Below, in pieces: positions 1-11,857 of a DNA stretch of 64,000 nt; position 1 is the stretch's first letter; each line of letters opens with the position of its first letter. Under the pieces are notes generated by a model. It did not search any database and was not told where the DNA came from. It saw only the letters and a program-made list of their open reading frames with translations. This DNA comes from Gonatopus flavifemur (lineage: Eukaryota > Arthropoda > Insecta > Hymenoptera > Dryinidae), in assembly GCA_018340375.1 (NCBI GenBank), contig JAFFJZ010000003.1:20522001-20586000 (forward strand). The letters are read 5' to 3'. The translations under genes and the position numbers were made by a program.

Positions 1-244
1 AAGGGATGGACAAAAATTAGAAAGGAATTGATTGATATGGATTTACTTTTCCAAAATAATGAGCTAGTATTTGGATAGCTAAAAATTAGATATCTTGAAA
101 AATGAACGAACCTCTTCACGAACGAACAGTTCCACAATTTCTTGAACTTTTATAAAGTATGCTACCTTCCTTACAAAAGTCCCAGCCATTTTGGTACTTT
201 TAGAGGTATCTTCGCGTCAATATTTTGACTCGGTGTTTTTCTCC

Positions 245-414
245 GTGTAGCTGTCACAGCCACTAACTTAGCGGTAGGGGCAAGAAATGTGGCTATCGCA
301 AAAGCCAAAATTCAACAGCTAAATTATTCAGCTATTCGAATATCGAACATAAAACCTGTGCAGTTATAGTCACGATTTTCTACCGCGGTAGCTGAAAAAT
401 AGCTACAGCTATTT
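245..414. repeat. Degenerate foldback repeat (TAGCTGT / ACCGCGGTAGCTG)
   Basis: The left side reads GTAGCTGTCACAGCC ... TTAGCGGTAGGGGC. The right side, reverse-complemented, reads TAGCTGTAGCTATTT ... CAGCTACCGCGGTAGAAA. The two align with several mismatches and gaps, so this is an old inverted repeat. No target duplication is visible. It could be a decayed non-autonomous DNA transposon. Confidence 0.35.
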
Positions 415-1992
415 CTTTTTTTTCCTCGATGATAATGATTTTTTAATGCCATGTATACATCCGAGTCTCTAGTGGAAAAACTTTTCGAAGTTGTATAGAA
501 TTCATGTTGAGTTGTATTTTGAAAATTTGTTCCCTCGGGTCTTTTTTCCCATACAATATTCGTGGAGGAAATCAAGAGAAAAGACAAGAAAGACATCAAC
601 TGGGAACATCAAACCACAGCACACGGTGTATAAAAAAGTATCGGAAGGACGATATTCCTTATAAAGTATCTATTACCGATATAAGTGTTACAAATGCCGC
701 AATTGAAAGATCTCTTACGTTAAATACGAGTATAAATTACACCGACCGCATGTTTACTATATTTTCATTGTAATGGGAGGATTTCTTGTCGAATTTAATC
801 TTTTGCAAATCATTCAATCCTCCACTTTCTTTTATATTAAAATAAATGATCAGAAGTGTATATAGTACACGTATGTGATTTTTATCGGAAAGATGAATCA
901 AGATGTAATGAAAGAAAAAGGCAAAGTTACCAGACAGATCGAATTCCTGCTTCTCTACTGCTATTGTTCGGTAACGCGAAAGGTTGATGATGGTTTATAT
1001 CGTTAGTTACTATAATGATGACTCATAGCTAATGAGCAATCATTTTACTTGACTATTGACTCGACTATTATTGCGATGACGATCCTGTAGTAGTAAATTA
1101 GTTAGAAGGATTTAATTCTCATTCTGAGATTCGATCTCAACCAGTGAACTTTACCTTATGTGATCGAGATGGGTGTGCATATGAAAACGCAAAGATTCTG
1201 CGTCAATGGTGGATTCAACAGAGTGGCTAATACCTGTAATTTAATCTCGTTTCGATACGTTCAGCGATTGAATTTTTTTCGTTATCATTTATGACATCAA
1301 ATCTAATTGAAAATTCAAATTGTCTTTGAAATCGTGTATTATTTTCCAGATGGGAATAAGGAACAAATAGAACGAAATTACGCGCATTGAATGATACTAC
1401 TATGATACATTCGAATTTCCTACTCGCGTACATTCGGTTGCAGTGAAGATTCGATGACATTATATAATTTTATGAGACTACTCGCGAACTCTCTCTTTTC
1501 CTCTCACGTACATGTACGCGAACTCACACATATACCGAATGAAAGTAATATTCGTAAGACGACGTTACACAAAAATGAACAGTTTTTCTCTCTTCTATGA
1601 CATATGACATTGAGACGAATTGGAGTAGAAATAATATCCTGATAATGTTTTCTATATGATTCTCAAATTCGCAATTTTATTTTGATAAGTGTGTGACCTA
1701 ATCAAAGTGTATATTTTGCGTGTCATTTACTTGGTACACAATTCCGTCATTCGATCGATAGGAAAGTTTGGCGAATTGAATAATCTACTCACTTGAAAAA
1801 CAAAATTATATTTTGCGCGTAGTATTGGATGATGATGCGGCGTTACATTTATAATATCTCGAGATTTTTTTTGTATTGAAAATGTTTAGATTTCTGTTAA
1901 TCACCTTCTATTCGACGCGGATTCAAATTTCTGCGTGTAAACATTGCTGGAATTGAACGCCAAAAAAAGAATTCTTAAAGCCACCTGTTTTC

Positions 1993-2015
1993 AGAGAGAG
2001 AGAGAGAGAGAGAGA
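1993..2015. repeat. (AG)n microsatellite
   Basis: An uninterrupted AG dinucleotide run of about 23 bases. Confidence 0.95.
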
Positions 2016-3057
2016 AATATGAACGATTTCGTCCAATGACACTTGATTCGAGTGTTCTGTGCTTCGCCTCTAAGCGGATTCATCTTATTAAAAAGTAAAT
2101 TTCAAGAATTATCAGAATTTCTTCTCGCATTCTCAGAAAAATTAATTTCACCTCTTGGAACAATGAAGCGAAGAAACTTTTCTTTGAATTTCAAGGATTA
2201 TTCTTCCTTCTGCAATAAAGTTTCCTACTATTTTTAGAGGGAGGGACATTTCAAATTCATCTTTGAAATCAATTTCAACCAATCTCCTTGCTTGAAATTG
2301 AACAAAAAGAATGTTTAAATCCAGAATTCAGTAATTAACTTGACTCTTTTAGCCAAATTATACCATCTATTTTACTCTGCGTTCACGCTACACTCGTGAT
2401 TTCGATTTCGATAAAGATGCACCTTCAACTTGTCTCAATTTGACAAAAGTGCAATTTCAATTTATTTACATTGATAAATTTCAATGATTCTCAAGCGAAG
2501 AGATTGAGGAATCATGAATTTGATGATATTTTATCGGAAACCTAGTTTCCTCGGAGATAAAAGTAATAAGAATTGGCTAATCGTATCTTAGAGAAGGGTT
2601 GTGTCGTTGGTACCCTCGCGAAATATTACAAATGGTTATGTGAAAACGGAATTCGCGAAATCGTTTGACGATAAGGTTATTGGTCATTTAAATTAGGACT
2701 TTCACTACCGCATTCTCTGTATCATCGGATTACACGCGGGTTATCGCTTTAGACGTCCCAATAGACCATCTTGCAAAATATATCAGCTTGTGTTTTCAAA
2801 TGGCGTGCGTGGTAGAGTATATTATCATATCACAACAGCGCGCAATAATAATATGAAATGTACTTTCTTCCTGTGATTTCACTCCAGCACATATATCTAT
2901 CGGCTTCTTTGTCTCGGTTGATAGCGATACATGGCTGTCAATGGTATATATAACGACTATACATATGTACGACGCACGAAATACAAAGACCCCGGTATCG
3001 TGAAGTAATATCCAATTTAATATTATTTCTCTATTACGCTATTCCTTATTCTCCGAT

Positions 3058-3076
3058 CATCATCATCATCATCATC
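3058..3076. repeat. (CAT)n microsatellite
   Basis: A run of about six CAT triplets. A second, longer CAT run lies at 20001-20028. Confidence 0.9.
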
Positions 3077-3263
3077 GTCTCGTATAACTCATTTTGATTT
3101 TATTCATTGATATATTTGTGTGACACGATTGTCTTGTTGAATCTCATAGAAGATTAGATATCGAATCCCAGAATGTTGACGTTTATGTGACACAAAATAC
3201 AAAAATCATTGTTTTTTTTCATTTTAAACTACGATAATTTTGTTTTTCTTAATCTAAACTTGT

Positions 3264-3512
3264 CATTTCCAAATCTCAAAAACTTGAACGGTTTTTGTCC
3301 TCTTATTCTATTTTTAGGCTGATTTTGTGTTGACTGTTAAACAATGCGGATAAAAACACTACTTTTTCATGATTTTAATCTGAATTTCTCTTCAATTCCT
3401 TCCATTGGTTGGACGAGGAATTTAGAAATTCAACAATCAGGACAAAATCAGTCCAAACACGGAATATGAGGGAAAAAACGGTTCAAATTTTTTGACTCGG
3501 AGAGTCATTTCT
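3264..3512. mobile_element. Foldback (MITE-like) element
   Basis: The left arm (CTCAAAAACTTGAACGG, then TTTTTGTCCTC, then GGCTGATTTTGTG) matches the reverse complement of the right arm (GTCAAAAAATTTGAACCG, TTTTTTCCCTC, GGACTGATTTTGTCC). The arms are about 65 bp with roughly 75-80% identity, around a loop of about 90 bp. There is no open frame inside. The exact ends and any target duplication are unclear. This fits an old non-autonomous DNA transposon. Confidence 0.6.
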
Positions 3513-3626
3513 CATGATTTTTTGACGAAATACAGATACGTTGAATTTGTCAGAGTGAAAAAAAATACTAGCCATTACAACCGCAGTAAAAATTCTCTAG
3601 GCTATTACGAGGCCTCGTCACGGAGC

Positions 3627-4177
3627 CTACTCGTGAAAAAATTGTTCACGCTTGCTCACGCCTGATCAGGGCTGATGACTAAAGCCTGATCAAGCGTGAT
3701 CAGGCCTCAATTTTGTACCCACGTAATGAAGACTAATCATGCCCAATTACACCCAATCACGCATGATTTTGCGAGGAATGAAACCATATTTCTACTTATT
3801 GTGCTTATGCAGCTCCCATTTTCTAGTTTCCAGTTTTCATGCATGATCATGCGTGATCAGGCGTACGCGCCTGCGTTTGGGACTGATCTAGCATGATCAA
3901 GCATGTGTATTTGTGATAGAAAAATCAACACAGAGTGATTTTGCATGATCACGAGCGAGAATGGTTTGTCAGGCATGATCGCTGGTGGTTAAGCTTGATC
4001 ACGGGTTTCCAAGTGGGTACAAAATTGAAGCCTTCGAAGTGACGACAAAGCTCAAAAATGAACGACGAAGAATGACTCACGTGCAGTCGGTATTAAACAC
4101 AAATAATTTTGCCAAAAAATGTCGATGATTAGGCCTGAACACGCATAATCAGACCTGAACGATTTTTTCACGGGTAG
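3627..4177. mobile_element. 551-bp foldback element with two nested inverted-repeat pairs
   Basis: The outer ends are inverted repeats: CTACTCGTGAAAAAATTGTT at 3627 against the reverse complement of the right end, CTACCCGTGAAAAAATCGTT, ending at 4177. A second inverted pair lies inside: CTCAATTTTGTACCCAC (3706-3722) and GTGGGTACAAAATTGAAG (4014-4031). The interior is dense in variants of GCATGATCA / CCTGATCAGG. A 66-codon frame at 3696-3896 is just this repeat translated. No clear target duplication was found. Confidence 0.75.
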
Positions 4178-5435
4178 AGAGTGCCCGGAGGGATTTCTAC
4201 CAGGAAAAATGAATGATCCGCGATGAAATCGAAGCTACAAGAAACCACAATACGTTCGAGTGACGCGTAATGTACATGATTTACGAAAATTCAATTAAAT
4301 CAAGTATTATCTTTATCGATCATTCAACTTCACATTCTTCTGTAGGAGAATTTTGATCGTGTTCATGGTACACGTATACACACATACACACACTTTTTGC
4401 ATAATCTCGTAACTTCGAATGTTTTGAAAACAAGTTTTATCCGAATTATTTATAAATTCGAGAAAGAAGAAGATACTTCGGTTCTCTCCTCTTCTCTGGT
4501 ATTTCAAGGTAGGGTTATTTCTATATGGAATATTGAATTATCGAGGATCACGTATACACAAATTTAAGTCACCTGCGACATTCTCGTAAGGATACGTGTG
4601 GTATAACTTTGGCGTTGCAACGATGCCGTAATAACAGCGGCACGCTTGTGCCAGAATCAAAGTAAGGTCCGTGTACACGACCTAAATAAGATGCGATGCC
4701 CCCTGGGGCGAAAGTAATTTACATGTATACGTTTATATACACACATATATGTATATTATGTGTGTGTGTGTGTGTGTGTAGAAGTATGTGATAGCAAAAT
4801 TCTATAGCGTGTGTACGTGAAATAATATCTTCTGCTATTTTTATCACTTTTTGGAATTACAGAGTTCGGTGATGTACCAAACGTCTGTGTATTTCGATTA
4901 TTAGGTGTAACGTCGTAGTTTCAATCGTTCAATGTGCGTACATTTAAAATTTCTCTACAACTTTATTCATCTCTTATCTTCGACGAGTCGTGTTACATAA
5001 GGTATTATAATCTGTTAGCGACAAGCTTTCGCGAACTCTCTGTATGTTCTCGCACGAAGTTATTTGAATTTGCGATCGCAGGATACTCATTATTCAAGGT
5101 TCAAAAAAAACTTTCCAATTCATTCAATCGAATTTTGAAGATCGTGTTAGAATCATTGATACTTTTTTAGCTATGTTTTATTCATCACTTTTTGCACGGG
5201 AAACAAATTAGTAGTTGTGGCAGCTATTTAAAACTGTCAACGGAGGTAGCTGTAACGTCGTTGATCGGATCAATCGCATTTTTCTAACAAACTTTTGAGT
5301 CGCCGCGGGAACTATTTTGGCGAATGATTCAAAATCGTTTATTTACAAGTACGCTGTGAAAATTACCCGAAATTTTCGTACACGCATTGACCGGAAAATT
5401 CCGATTATGGGATAGGAAATCACTATATGAGATTC
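4178..5435. other. Non-coding DNA, no gene seen
   Basis: It contains a TG microsatellite (4759-4779) and short ACACACA tracts near 4378-4394. The longest open frame (4934-5170, 78 codons) has no recognisable features. Confidence 0.6.
4759..4779. repeat. (TG)n microsatellite
   Basis: About ten TG dinucleotides in a row, preceded by a short TATA-rich stretch. Confidence 0.95.
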
Positions 5436-6420
5436 AGGGTAGACCGAAGCGGATCGGAACACTTTTTTTTCGATGGATAAAAATGATCAAAAGCAAAATC
5501 TTCATGAATTCTCATTTTATTCACCTTTGACTTGAAGTATATGCAAAAAAATTGAATTCAAATGTACATCTCTTTGTTTTACAACCAAATAAACAAAAAA
5601 TGGGGAATATCCGGGGTGAAACGGATCATCAATAAAAGTGAAACATACGTCAATGAAAACCCTGGTCAAAATGAAGCGTTGAAGCGCAACGAAAGCGTAA
5701 CGGAAACGCAAGTGAAGAGTCATCTGAGCGTCACAAAGACTCACCTAAGCGTAATTTAGGAGGGAATTGAAATATTTTCACGTTTCATTTGTTCCAATAT
5801 CCGCTTCTTCCACTTCTCTAAATACTTTGAATAAATGAAAAAATGTTATCTCATACATATGAGGCGAACAACTTTTTCATATATGACGACAGAATACACC
5901 CCTTCCATTGCCAATCACGAGAATTTTGAGGTTATTTTGAATGAAAGTGTTCATCATTGGCACTTGAGAGGTTAAAGTACCTTTAAAATCAACATACATC
6001 TCAGCTGAGACCTCAATTTTACAGCGTATCACTCAAAACATTCATGATCCGAATCACCCCATATTCTACTTGGAAGAAAACATCAATTTCCTCATGAAAG
6101 ACGTGATAATATTGTCTAAACAATTCAATCTAACTTGCATGATTTTCAACATACCTTGTAATTGAAAAATTTAGAGAATTGCGACAGTTGTCTTACATCA
6201 ACGATAAAATTCTCGACTGTGCACACAACGCTTTGACTTACATCATTGCCCGAAACTAAATGATGTGCGTTATGGTCATGCTATCTTTTGTTTCCGGTAG
6301 GTAATTAATGGATGTAAACAACTGATACGCCAGGACACTTCAGGAGAGTGCAATTCAGAATAGAAATGATCCAAAACAGCCAATAACCTTAGCATGATCC
6401 GAATCGCCTCGGTCTACCCT
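5436..6420. mobile_element. 985-bp TIR element, non-autonomous, with an inner inverted repeat
   Basis: The ends are inverted repeats: AGGGTAGACCGAAGCGGATC at 5436 and, reverse-complemented from 6420, AGGGTAGACCGAGGCGATTC followed by GGATCAT. Inside is a second pair: GGGGTGAAACGGATCAT near 5612 and ATGATCCGAATCACCCC near 6045. The longest frames inside (65-75 codons) do not resemble a transposase, so the element is non-autonomous. One reading is an old element with a related copy inserted or duplicated inside it. Confidence 0.7.
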
Positions 6421-6967
6421 ACCGTAAATGGAACTGGAAATTCCAAATTTTATAGGATTTCCATTCATTTTCCTATCGCATGTATGTTTCAATTACTTTC
6501 GAACATTTATGTGAAGTTATCCATAAGGATTTTTTGCAATGTAGTTGTCACAGGTATTTTTATTATTGAATAAAATAAAGAGCCCTGAAAGATAAATTGA
6601 TTCAAGGGTAGGAAACATATTCCATACTTCTCAGCACACGTCATCCCGAGTAGGAATTTGGCAGGGCAAACGTCAGGGCCTTATATGGAAAAAGACACAA
6701 AATTTCTACTAATACAATTTCTTTTTTTTTCCTGGGATCTTCAATCGAATCACTCGCGAAAATAATCTTTTACTGAATTATAGCAAAAATTGATGAAAAA
6801 AGTATCCCTTCGCATCAAAATCCGTAGAAAAAGTCAATTTCTTTTAAAAATCGTAAGAAATATATTCAAATGAATTGTATTGAAATTTGTGTGGGGAAGA
6901 AATATCATCTTTGAAATTACGATGGTAAAATCGTAGCACAGGACCACACTTGGAAAAGCAGGACTTT

Positions 6968-7237
6968 CCCAGACAGCACAAATCATCATTTTGAATTCAC
7001 AAAAACTTCTGGAAGAATTTCTTGAACAGTTCCCGTGATGACAGTAAAAATGAATTCGATATGAACTCAATGAATTAAACATGCATACATGTTGAATGCC
7101 TGAATAGTTCTTCATGAATTCTTTCTGGAGATTAAGTTATTCTCCAAGAGTTCATTTTGAATTCAAACTATTCATAATGAATTCATGTTTACTGTCTTAA
7201 CGGAAGCTTTCTTGTGGGGACTTTTGTGCTGTATGGG
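6968..7237. mobile_element. 270-bp element with CCCA(G/T)ACAGCACAAA ends
   Basis: The left end is CCCAGACAGCACAAA. The reverse complement of the right end is CCCATACAGCACAAAAGTCC. Interior arms repeat GAATTC-rich words (ATGAATTC, TTTGAATTC) on both sides, so the whole unit folds back. There is no coding capacity. The CCCATACAGC terminus recurs at the right edge of the 31187-31550 repeat, suggesting related ends. Confidence 0.6.
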
Positions 7238-7256
7238 TTGTCACAACTTTGAAATA

Positions 7257-7510
7257 CTCTCTAAATCTATAAGAGTAAAAAATCACGTGTTTCACTCCAC
7301 TAAGTCTCAGAAGTGAGACAATCCGCTCCGAGTGAACCCTCACTCTTTTAGAGTGAAAAATTGACTCTAGAATTTGAGTGGCTGTCAGTTTCTGATCTCA
7401 AACCTTAGAATATCATTCTAAAAGAGTGGAAATCTCACTCAAAATTTCAACAGGCTCACTTTTTTGGCTGACTGAAGGAGAGTGAAATCTCACTCTAAAA
7501 ATTTTAGAGA
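7257..7510 (+). mobile_element. CTCTCTAAAATCT-ended MITE, copy 1
   Basis: First of three copies of one family (others: 28402-28575 reversed and truncated, 45155-45402). The ends are inverted: CTCTCTAAATCT at the left and TCTCTAAAATTTTTAG reading in from the right. Shared interior words with the 45155 copy include TTTCACTCCACTAAGT, CAGAAGTGAG, TTAGAGTGAAAAATT and CTCTAAAAGAGTGGAAAT. The motif GAGTGAAA / TTTCACTC recurs about ten times, so the unit can form many internal stems. No open frame is present. Confidence 0.85.
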
Positions 7511-7564
7511 TCACAGACATTGCTGTTATAACCTTCTTTTGTAGGAATTAACATCGTTCCACAC

Positions 7565-7659
7565 AGCACCACAGTTCCAGAAGAATTCATGAAGACCTCT
7601 TATCGAATTTATTGTGTACTTTATGAATTCTTCAAGCATTCTTTTGGGACTGTGGTGCA
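7565..7659. mobile_element. Short foldback element (GCACCACAGT ends)
   Basis: The left arm GCACCACAGTTCCAGAAGAA is matched by the reverse complement of the right end, GCACCACAGTCCCAAAAGAA. Both arms continue into GAATTCAT. It is about 95 bp in total with no coding capacity, and lies 54 bp beyond the preceding element. Confidence 0.6.
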
Positions 7660-7896
7660 TTTTGAATAGACTAATTTCGCAGATATAATCCTCCGCTACA
7701 ATTTATAAGATAATATTTTTCCCGTGTACGAATGGATAAAATAATCATTTTATACAATCATATAAAATTTCATATTATGATACTTGTTTTGTCTAATCAA
7801 TCAAAATGTACATTTTTTTCAATAAATTGAGAACGAGTGTGAATAAGCGGGTTTTCCCTTCAAGATAACAATACGTTCCATTACTTTTGAGTGCAA

Positions 7897-8204
7897 CCCT
7901 GGTAAAGAAACCGGATGAAACCGGGATCCCATCCGGGTGTATCCGGGCGCGTATACGGGTGTTTGCGGTGATCCTTTATCCGGTTCCATCTGGATCCTAT
8001 CCGGGTTTTGGGACAAGATATTTTTTGGAATCCCAAATAAAACCCGAACAAGGAGACGAACGAATTCTATCCAAATTTCGTGTAGAGTTTCGAAAAATAT
8101 TCAGTATTAAAATTCGGATAGGGTCCGGATGAAGAATCACCGCAAAAACCGTATACGCACCCGGAAATTTCATCCGGGTGTGAGTCGGGTTTTTCCTACC
8201 AGGG
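7897..8204. mobile_element. 308-bp foldback element with CCCTGGTA ends
   Basis: The ends are CCCTGGTAAAGAAACC and, from the right, CCCTGGTAGGAAAAACCCGA. Interior arms pair again: CATCCGGGTGTATCCGG and GTATACGGGTGTTTGCGGTG on the left against CACCGCAAAAACCGTATACG and TTTCATCCGGGTG on the right. Open frames of 65-81 codons on both strands across it are translations of the repeat. AA flanks it on both sides (7895-7896 and 8205-8206), a possible 2-bp duplication. Confidence 0.8.
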
Positions 8205-9837
8205 AAGTAATCAAATATTATGGTGCCGTTTGCTCAGTTATTCACTTTCAGCAGATGAAGAATAGAATGAAAATCCGACGAAGACAATGTTACTCGATAG
8301 ACAGGTTCAATGAAATTTTCATAAGATAAGTTTTGTCCCACGAGAACTGTTACGAAAAACATGTCCATATCTCCATATCGGTTTACAAGGATGAGAATCG
8401 AATAAGCTTTGAATCGACATCCCTCGAAAAATGTAATCATTGTCAATATTTAAGTAAAGATTTCATAACCCTCGATACCATCAGTTGAAACGAAACAATC
8501 GGAAACCGGTTTATATAAATAAAATAAATAGATGTCAAATACTTATTTTCTACTTTCCTTATACACATGTATACATACATGTTCATAAGATTTTCACACA
8601 CCGATTTCATAATGTATTTCTTTGTATGTAATTATATAATACGTATCATGTTCGACTGTGTACATTCGCTGCCATATCCACCTGTGCACCACGATATCGT
8701 ATACGGGAGGACTTCTACGCTCACACGAACGAACATATGCACTTACAGCTACGTATGGGTACATACACGGACACGCATGTACGGACGTGTGGTATGGTTA
8801 GCAGTTATATACGAAAGAGGGCACAGAGATGCAAGAAAAGCGGGGAAGCGGGAGTAGTAGGTAGTTGTCGGCGGGAGGGTGAATGGAAAGAGGACGCTGA
8901 TGTAAAAGGAAAAGAAGAAGAGAGAAACGTGTATGTAATAGCTAAGTCACTGGGCTAGTAGGCTTGACCGAATGTAGCGCTACACACACACACACACACA
9001 CAAACACAACTTCTTCTGCTTCTTCTTCTTCTTCTTCTTCTTCTTCTTGTCCTTCTATAGATTACAGTCCCTTCTCGATGAGAAGAAGAAATATATGTAT
9101 ATTATACGATGATGAAGGTGAAGAATTCACTTCATACTTCACATCTTTACAGGGTTATATTCTGAGAAATCCTCGGAGTCATGGGATTTTGTAAAGATAT
9201 ATATATATATACATCTATACACACATATATTTCATTTCAAAAAGATTCCTCATCCGATTCGAATATCGTATTAAAATATGTTTTATTAAGGTCAACAGGA
9301 CTGTGTGTATTTGCGTGCGTGTGTGTGTGTGTTTTTATATACATTTTTTTATGCATACCCACTTTTAGCCAAACTTTGAAAATTTCTCGAGCGTCGGTAT
9401 TTTAAATAACTCGATACCACAATTATAAGTATGAAATATATTTACATTCTGTGTGTACGAATAAGGTATTGGAAATCGAAGTTTGCAAATTCTACCGCGA
9501 TTTTCTGCACCGTTGGCAAGTTATTTTCTGTCAAACTGAGGAAAAAAACATGGTCAAGTGGAATAAGATTGCAGATAAGACTTGAAACTTGGCAATGTTG
9601 CATGGGCGCCATGCATTCGGCATCGATATGCACATATGGATGAATTTGTCATGATCACGGGCAAACATCATTGTGATTCTACGATCTTTTTCTTTTATTA
9701 TACCAACTTCACTTCCGAATCGTGCAAAAATACTCTTGAATTTGGGTCTACTAATTTTGTTTCGCGAATCGTAAATTTTGTTATCAGGAATTCCCGAATA
9801 TTCCAAGTTTTTCAACAATTCACAGAATTATTTGCCG
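8205..9837. other. Non-coding DNA with microsatellites and a GC-richer patch
   Basis: A GC-richer patch at about 8650-8960 gives overlapping frames of 70-96 codons rich in Arg, Thr and Tyr, with no domain I know; it could be an untranslated exon or promoter. Simple repeats follow at 8982-9048 and 9315-9332. The 9582-9905 frame (107 codons) is unrecognised and runs into the next repeat. Confidence 0.5.
8982..9048. repeat. (AC)n followed by (CTT)n microsatellites
   Basis: An AC run at 8982-9001 is followed by an almost pure TTC/CTT run at about 9010-9048. Confidence 0.95.
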
Positions 9838-10010
9838 AGTCATGGCATGTTTCAGAATTTGATTTGATACGACGCACTTTCCCGCTCCTCTGTAGCAAAA
9901 AATAATTCATCAAACCTCAATTCAAATATTTCTTGAGTAAAACAGATTTTGTGTATTATTCTGTGCTGTGGTGAAGCGAAAAAGTGCGTCATCTTACCCT
10001 GATTTACTCT
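9838..10010. mobile_element. AGATGACGCACTTT-ended foldback, copy 1 (left end degraded)
   Basis: From the right the end reads GAGTAAATCAGGGTAAGATG then ACGCACTTTTTCGCTTCA. The left side has a poorer match, TGATACGACGCACTTTCCCG at about 9866. The same terminal sequence bounds 12476-12648, so the two are one family. No coding capacity. Confidence 0.6.
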
Positions 10011-10030
10011 ATATCTTATATTTAAAAACA

Positions 10031-10168
10031 ACGATATCTTTTAGACGAGTTCAAAATATCTTATGCAACGCATTTAGATCTCCTTCGTAAAACGTGTTTC
10101 ATATCTCTGCATGATCTCCAAACACGTTGCATAAAACATCTGAAAACTTGTCTGAAAAATATCTTGGA
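10031..10168. mobile_element. Foldback element (GATATCTTTTAGACGAGTT ends)
   Basis: The left arm GATATCTTTTAGACGAGTT, then ATCTTATGCAACG, matches the reverse complement of the right arm (AGATATTTTTCAGACAAGTT, then GTTTTATGCAACGTG). The loop holds a further small palindrome around AACGTGTTT / AAACACGTT. A looser relative may lie at 50564-50760, where GATATC/GATGT words also recur in both orientations. Confidence 0.65.
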
Positions 10169-10318
10169 ACAAAAATTGTTATATGGGGGAATGCAGGGCA
10201 TTTTTTGTTTCATCTTCGAGTATTAGAATGATAAATGAATATACTATATCACATTTCAAATGACTGTGGTGGTTCACTATCCGCAAACTATACGAAAAAA
10301 CACGCGCAGAAAGCAAAT

Positions 10319-10495
10319 CCCTGGTTAAACAAACCCATTGAATCTTGCATCACATCCTATTCAACCATTTTCAATGAGATTCCGTCAGACGAGTGTATTT
10401 TCTTTATGTAATTCTGATTGAATCTTGTACAATATTCCGACCAAATCCGATTAAATTTCATTGTGTCAGATTCTATGGATATTTTCCAACAAATA
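10319..10495 (+). mobile_element. CCCTGGTTAAA-family element, divergent copy
   Basis: It begins CCCTGGTTAAACAAACCCAT then TGAATCTTG, as in the 60656 copy (CCCTGGTTAAAGGAATCCAT, TGAATCTGA). The interior shares the words CAATGAGATT, GACCAAATC and GATT(A/G)AAT with 60656-60889. The right terminus is poorly preserved, so the end coordinate is approximate. Confidence 0.55.
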
Positions 10496-10621
10496 TTTTA
10501 TTGAATATGGCGAGATAAATATTTCTCCCGCTCAAAAACTATGGTTCACTTCTTACAAATGCATATTTTGAAATAGTTAATAAATTTATATTTGAAGGAA
10601 ATCATTGACGATTGCACTCAA

Positions 10622-10904
10622 CCCTGACAGAAAAACGATCTGGTTTAAACATTCGTGGTCGCAATAACTTGAAATCTGATTCTATTCGCTAGGAAATAAG
10701 GTTGTGATGTCCAGAAAAAGTGGTGAAAGCCAAAATTAACTACATTTCCTGCTTATCACACCAAGACAAGAATGTAGCTTTTTTAACCTGAGAAATTTAG
10801 TTAATTTTTGCTTTAACCACTCTTTCTGTACATCAGAATCACATTTCCTGGTGAATAGGACCAGATTTCAAGTTATTGCAGCCACGAATGTTTCTCTATC
10901 AGGG
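10622..10904. mobile_element. 283-bp long-arm foldback element (CCCTGAYAG ends)
   Basis: The left arm runs CCCTGACAGAAAAACG ... CATTCGTGG ... GCAATAACTTGAAATCTG ... CCAGAAAAAGTGG. The right arm, reverse-complemented, runs CCCTGATAGAGAAAC ... ATTCGTGGC ... GCAATAACTTGAAATCTG ... ACAGAAAGAGTGG. Each arm is about 110 bp. There is no open frame. AA flanks both sides (10620-10621 reads CA then A; 10905-10906 AA). It is a clear non-autonomous DNA element or foldback. Confidence 0.85.
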
Positions 10905-11857
10905 AATGAATCACCCACTCGTTTTGGATGATGAACTACCATAGTCATTGAAAATGTGATAATATTCTCTCCTTGTATATAGTTCATTCAAATTGACATT
11001 TGTCGAATCTCAAGAAACTTGAAAATGTCATTCCTGTAAGTTAGTCTCCACGAAGAAAAAAGATTCAAAAGGGGCCGTATAAATTATGTATGAGTTAGGC
11101 GTAGTTTAAGCAAATTTCGCATGTAACGTGTTTATGACAAGCATAAAATACCAGAAACTTTCAGGGTACGGTATCCGTGATGTGAGTTATATCCCAATCT
11201 CAATTACATAAAATTTGCACGAGGCTATTTTTATAGATAGATTTTGTCTGACTGTAGAGTGACACCTGAAAAAAACACTGATTCAAATTGGCATTTTTGA
11301 TTTGAAGTTTGACATAATTGTGATTAATTCATTTTATAATCAAGAAGATTTGTAAATTTTATATTCCCATAAGAATCGCTGACTCTCCCCGCCATAAATT
11401 ACAAATATCTACATTTCATTCGCAACAATTTGATGATTAAAATTTCACCGTGAGAACGGAATCGACTTCACTCCCTCGCTCTAAGATTCGAATGATGTAT
11501 AATAAAAATGTCAATACGTTTATGACGCTTGTAGAAAACTGCGGAGACAGAAGAGATAACAATTCAATAGCTTTCACAATTTTACGAATTTTTAGTATTC
11601 AAGAAATCTATTCATCCAGCTTGTCATGAGCTTGCTTTTGATTTATTTTGATTTGACAACCTTTGCCAGTTTAAAGTTGCTGTAATTCTAGTGGAAGGGT
11701 TTTGTAAGCTTATATCCTTGTCGCGGGTCAATTAATAATTCTTCGTCAACCTTATCACAAACCTGCCTGCTAACCTTGCAGCGAGCGTAAATTGCTATAG
11801 TCATTTCTACTAAGTTGGAAAAACAACATGACAATTACTGACTACGAGTTTTAAAGA

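Larger units (their letters stand above)
1..3262. other. Non-coding AT-rich DNA, no gene seen
   Basis: No open frame here looks like a protein. The longest frames are under 95 codons, have no recognisable motif, and occur on both strands as expected by chance. It holds one AGCT-rich foldback (about 245-414), a short GA run (1993-2015) and a CAT run (3058-3076). I see nothing else that can be named. Confidence 0.6.

Noticed and set aside
8567..8958. Two overlapping 73-96 codon frames
   Set aside because: Overlapping frames in a GC-richer patch without stops; no family resemblance in either.
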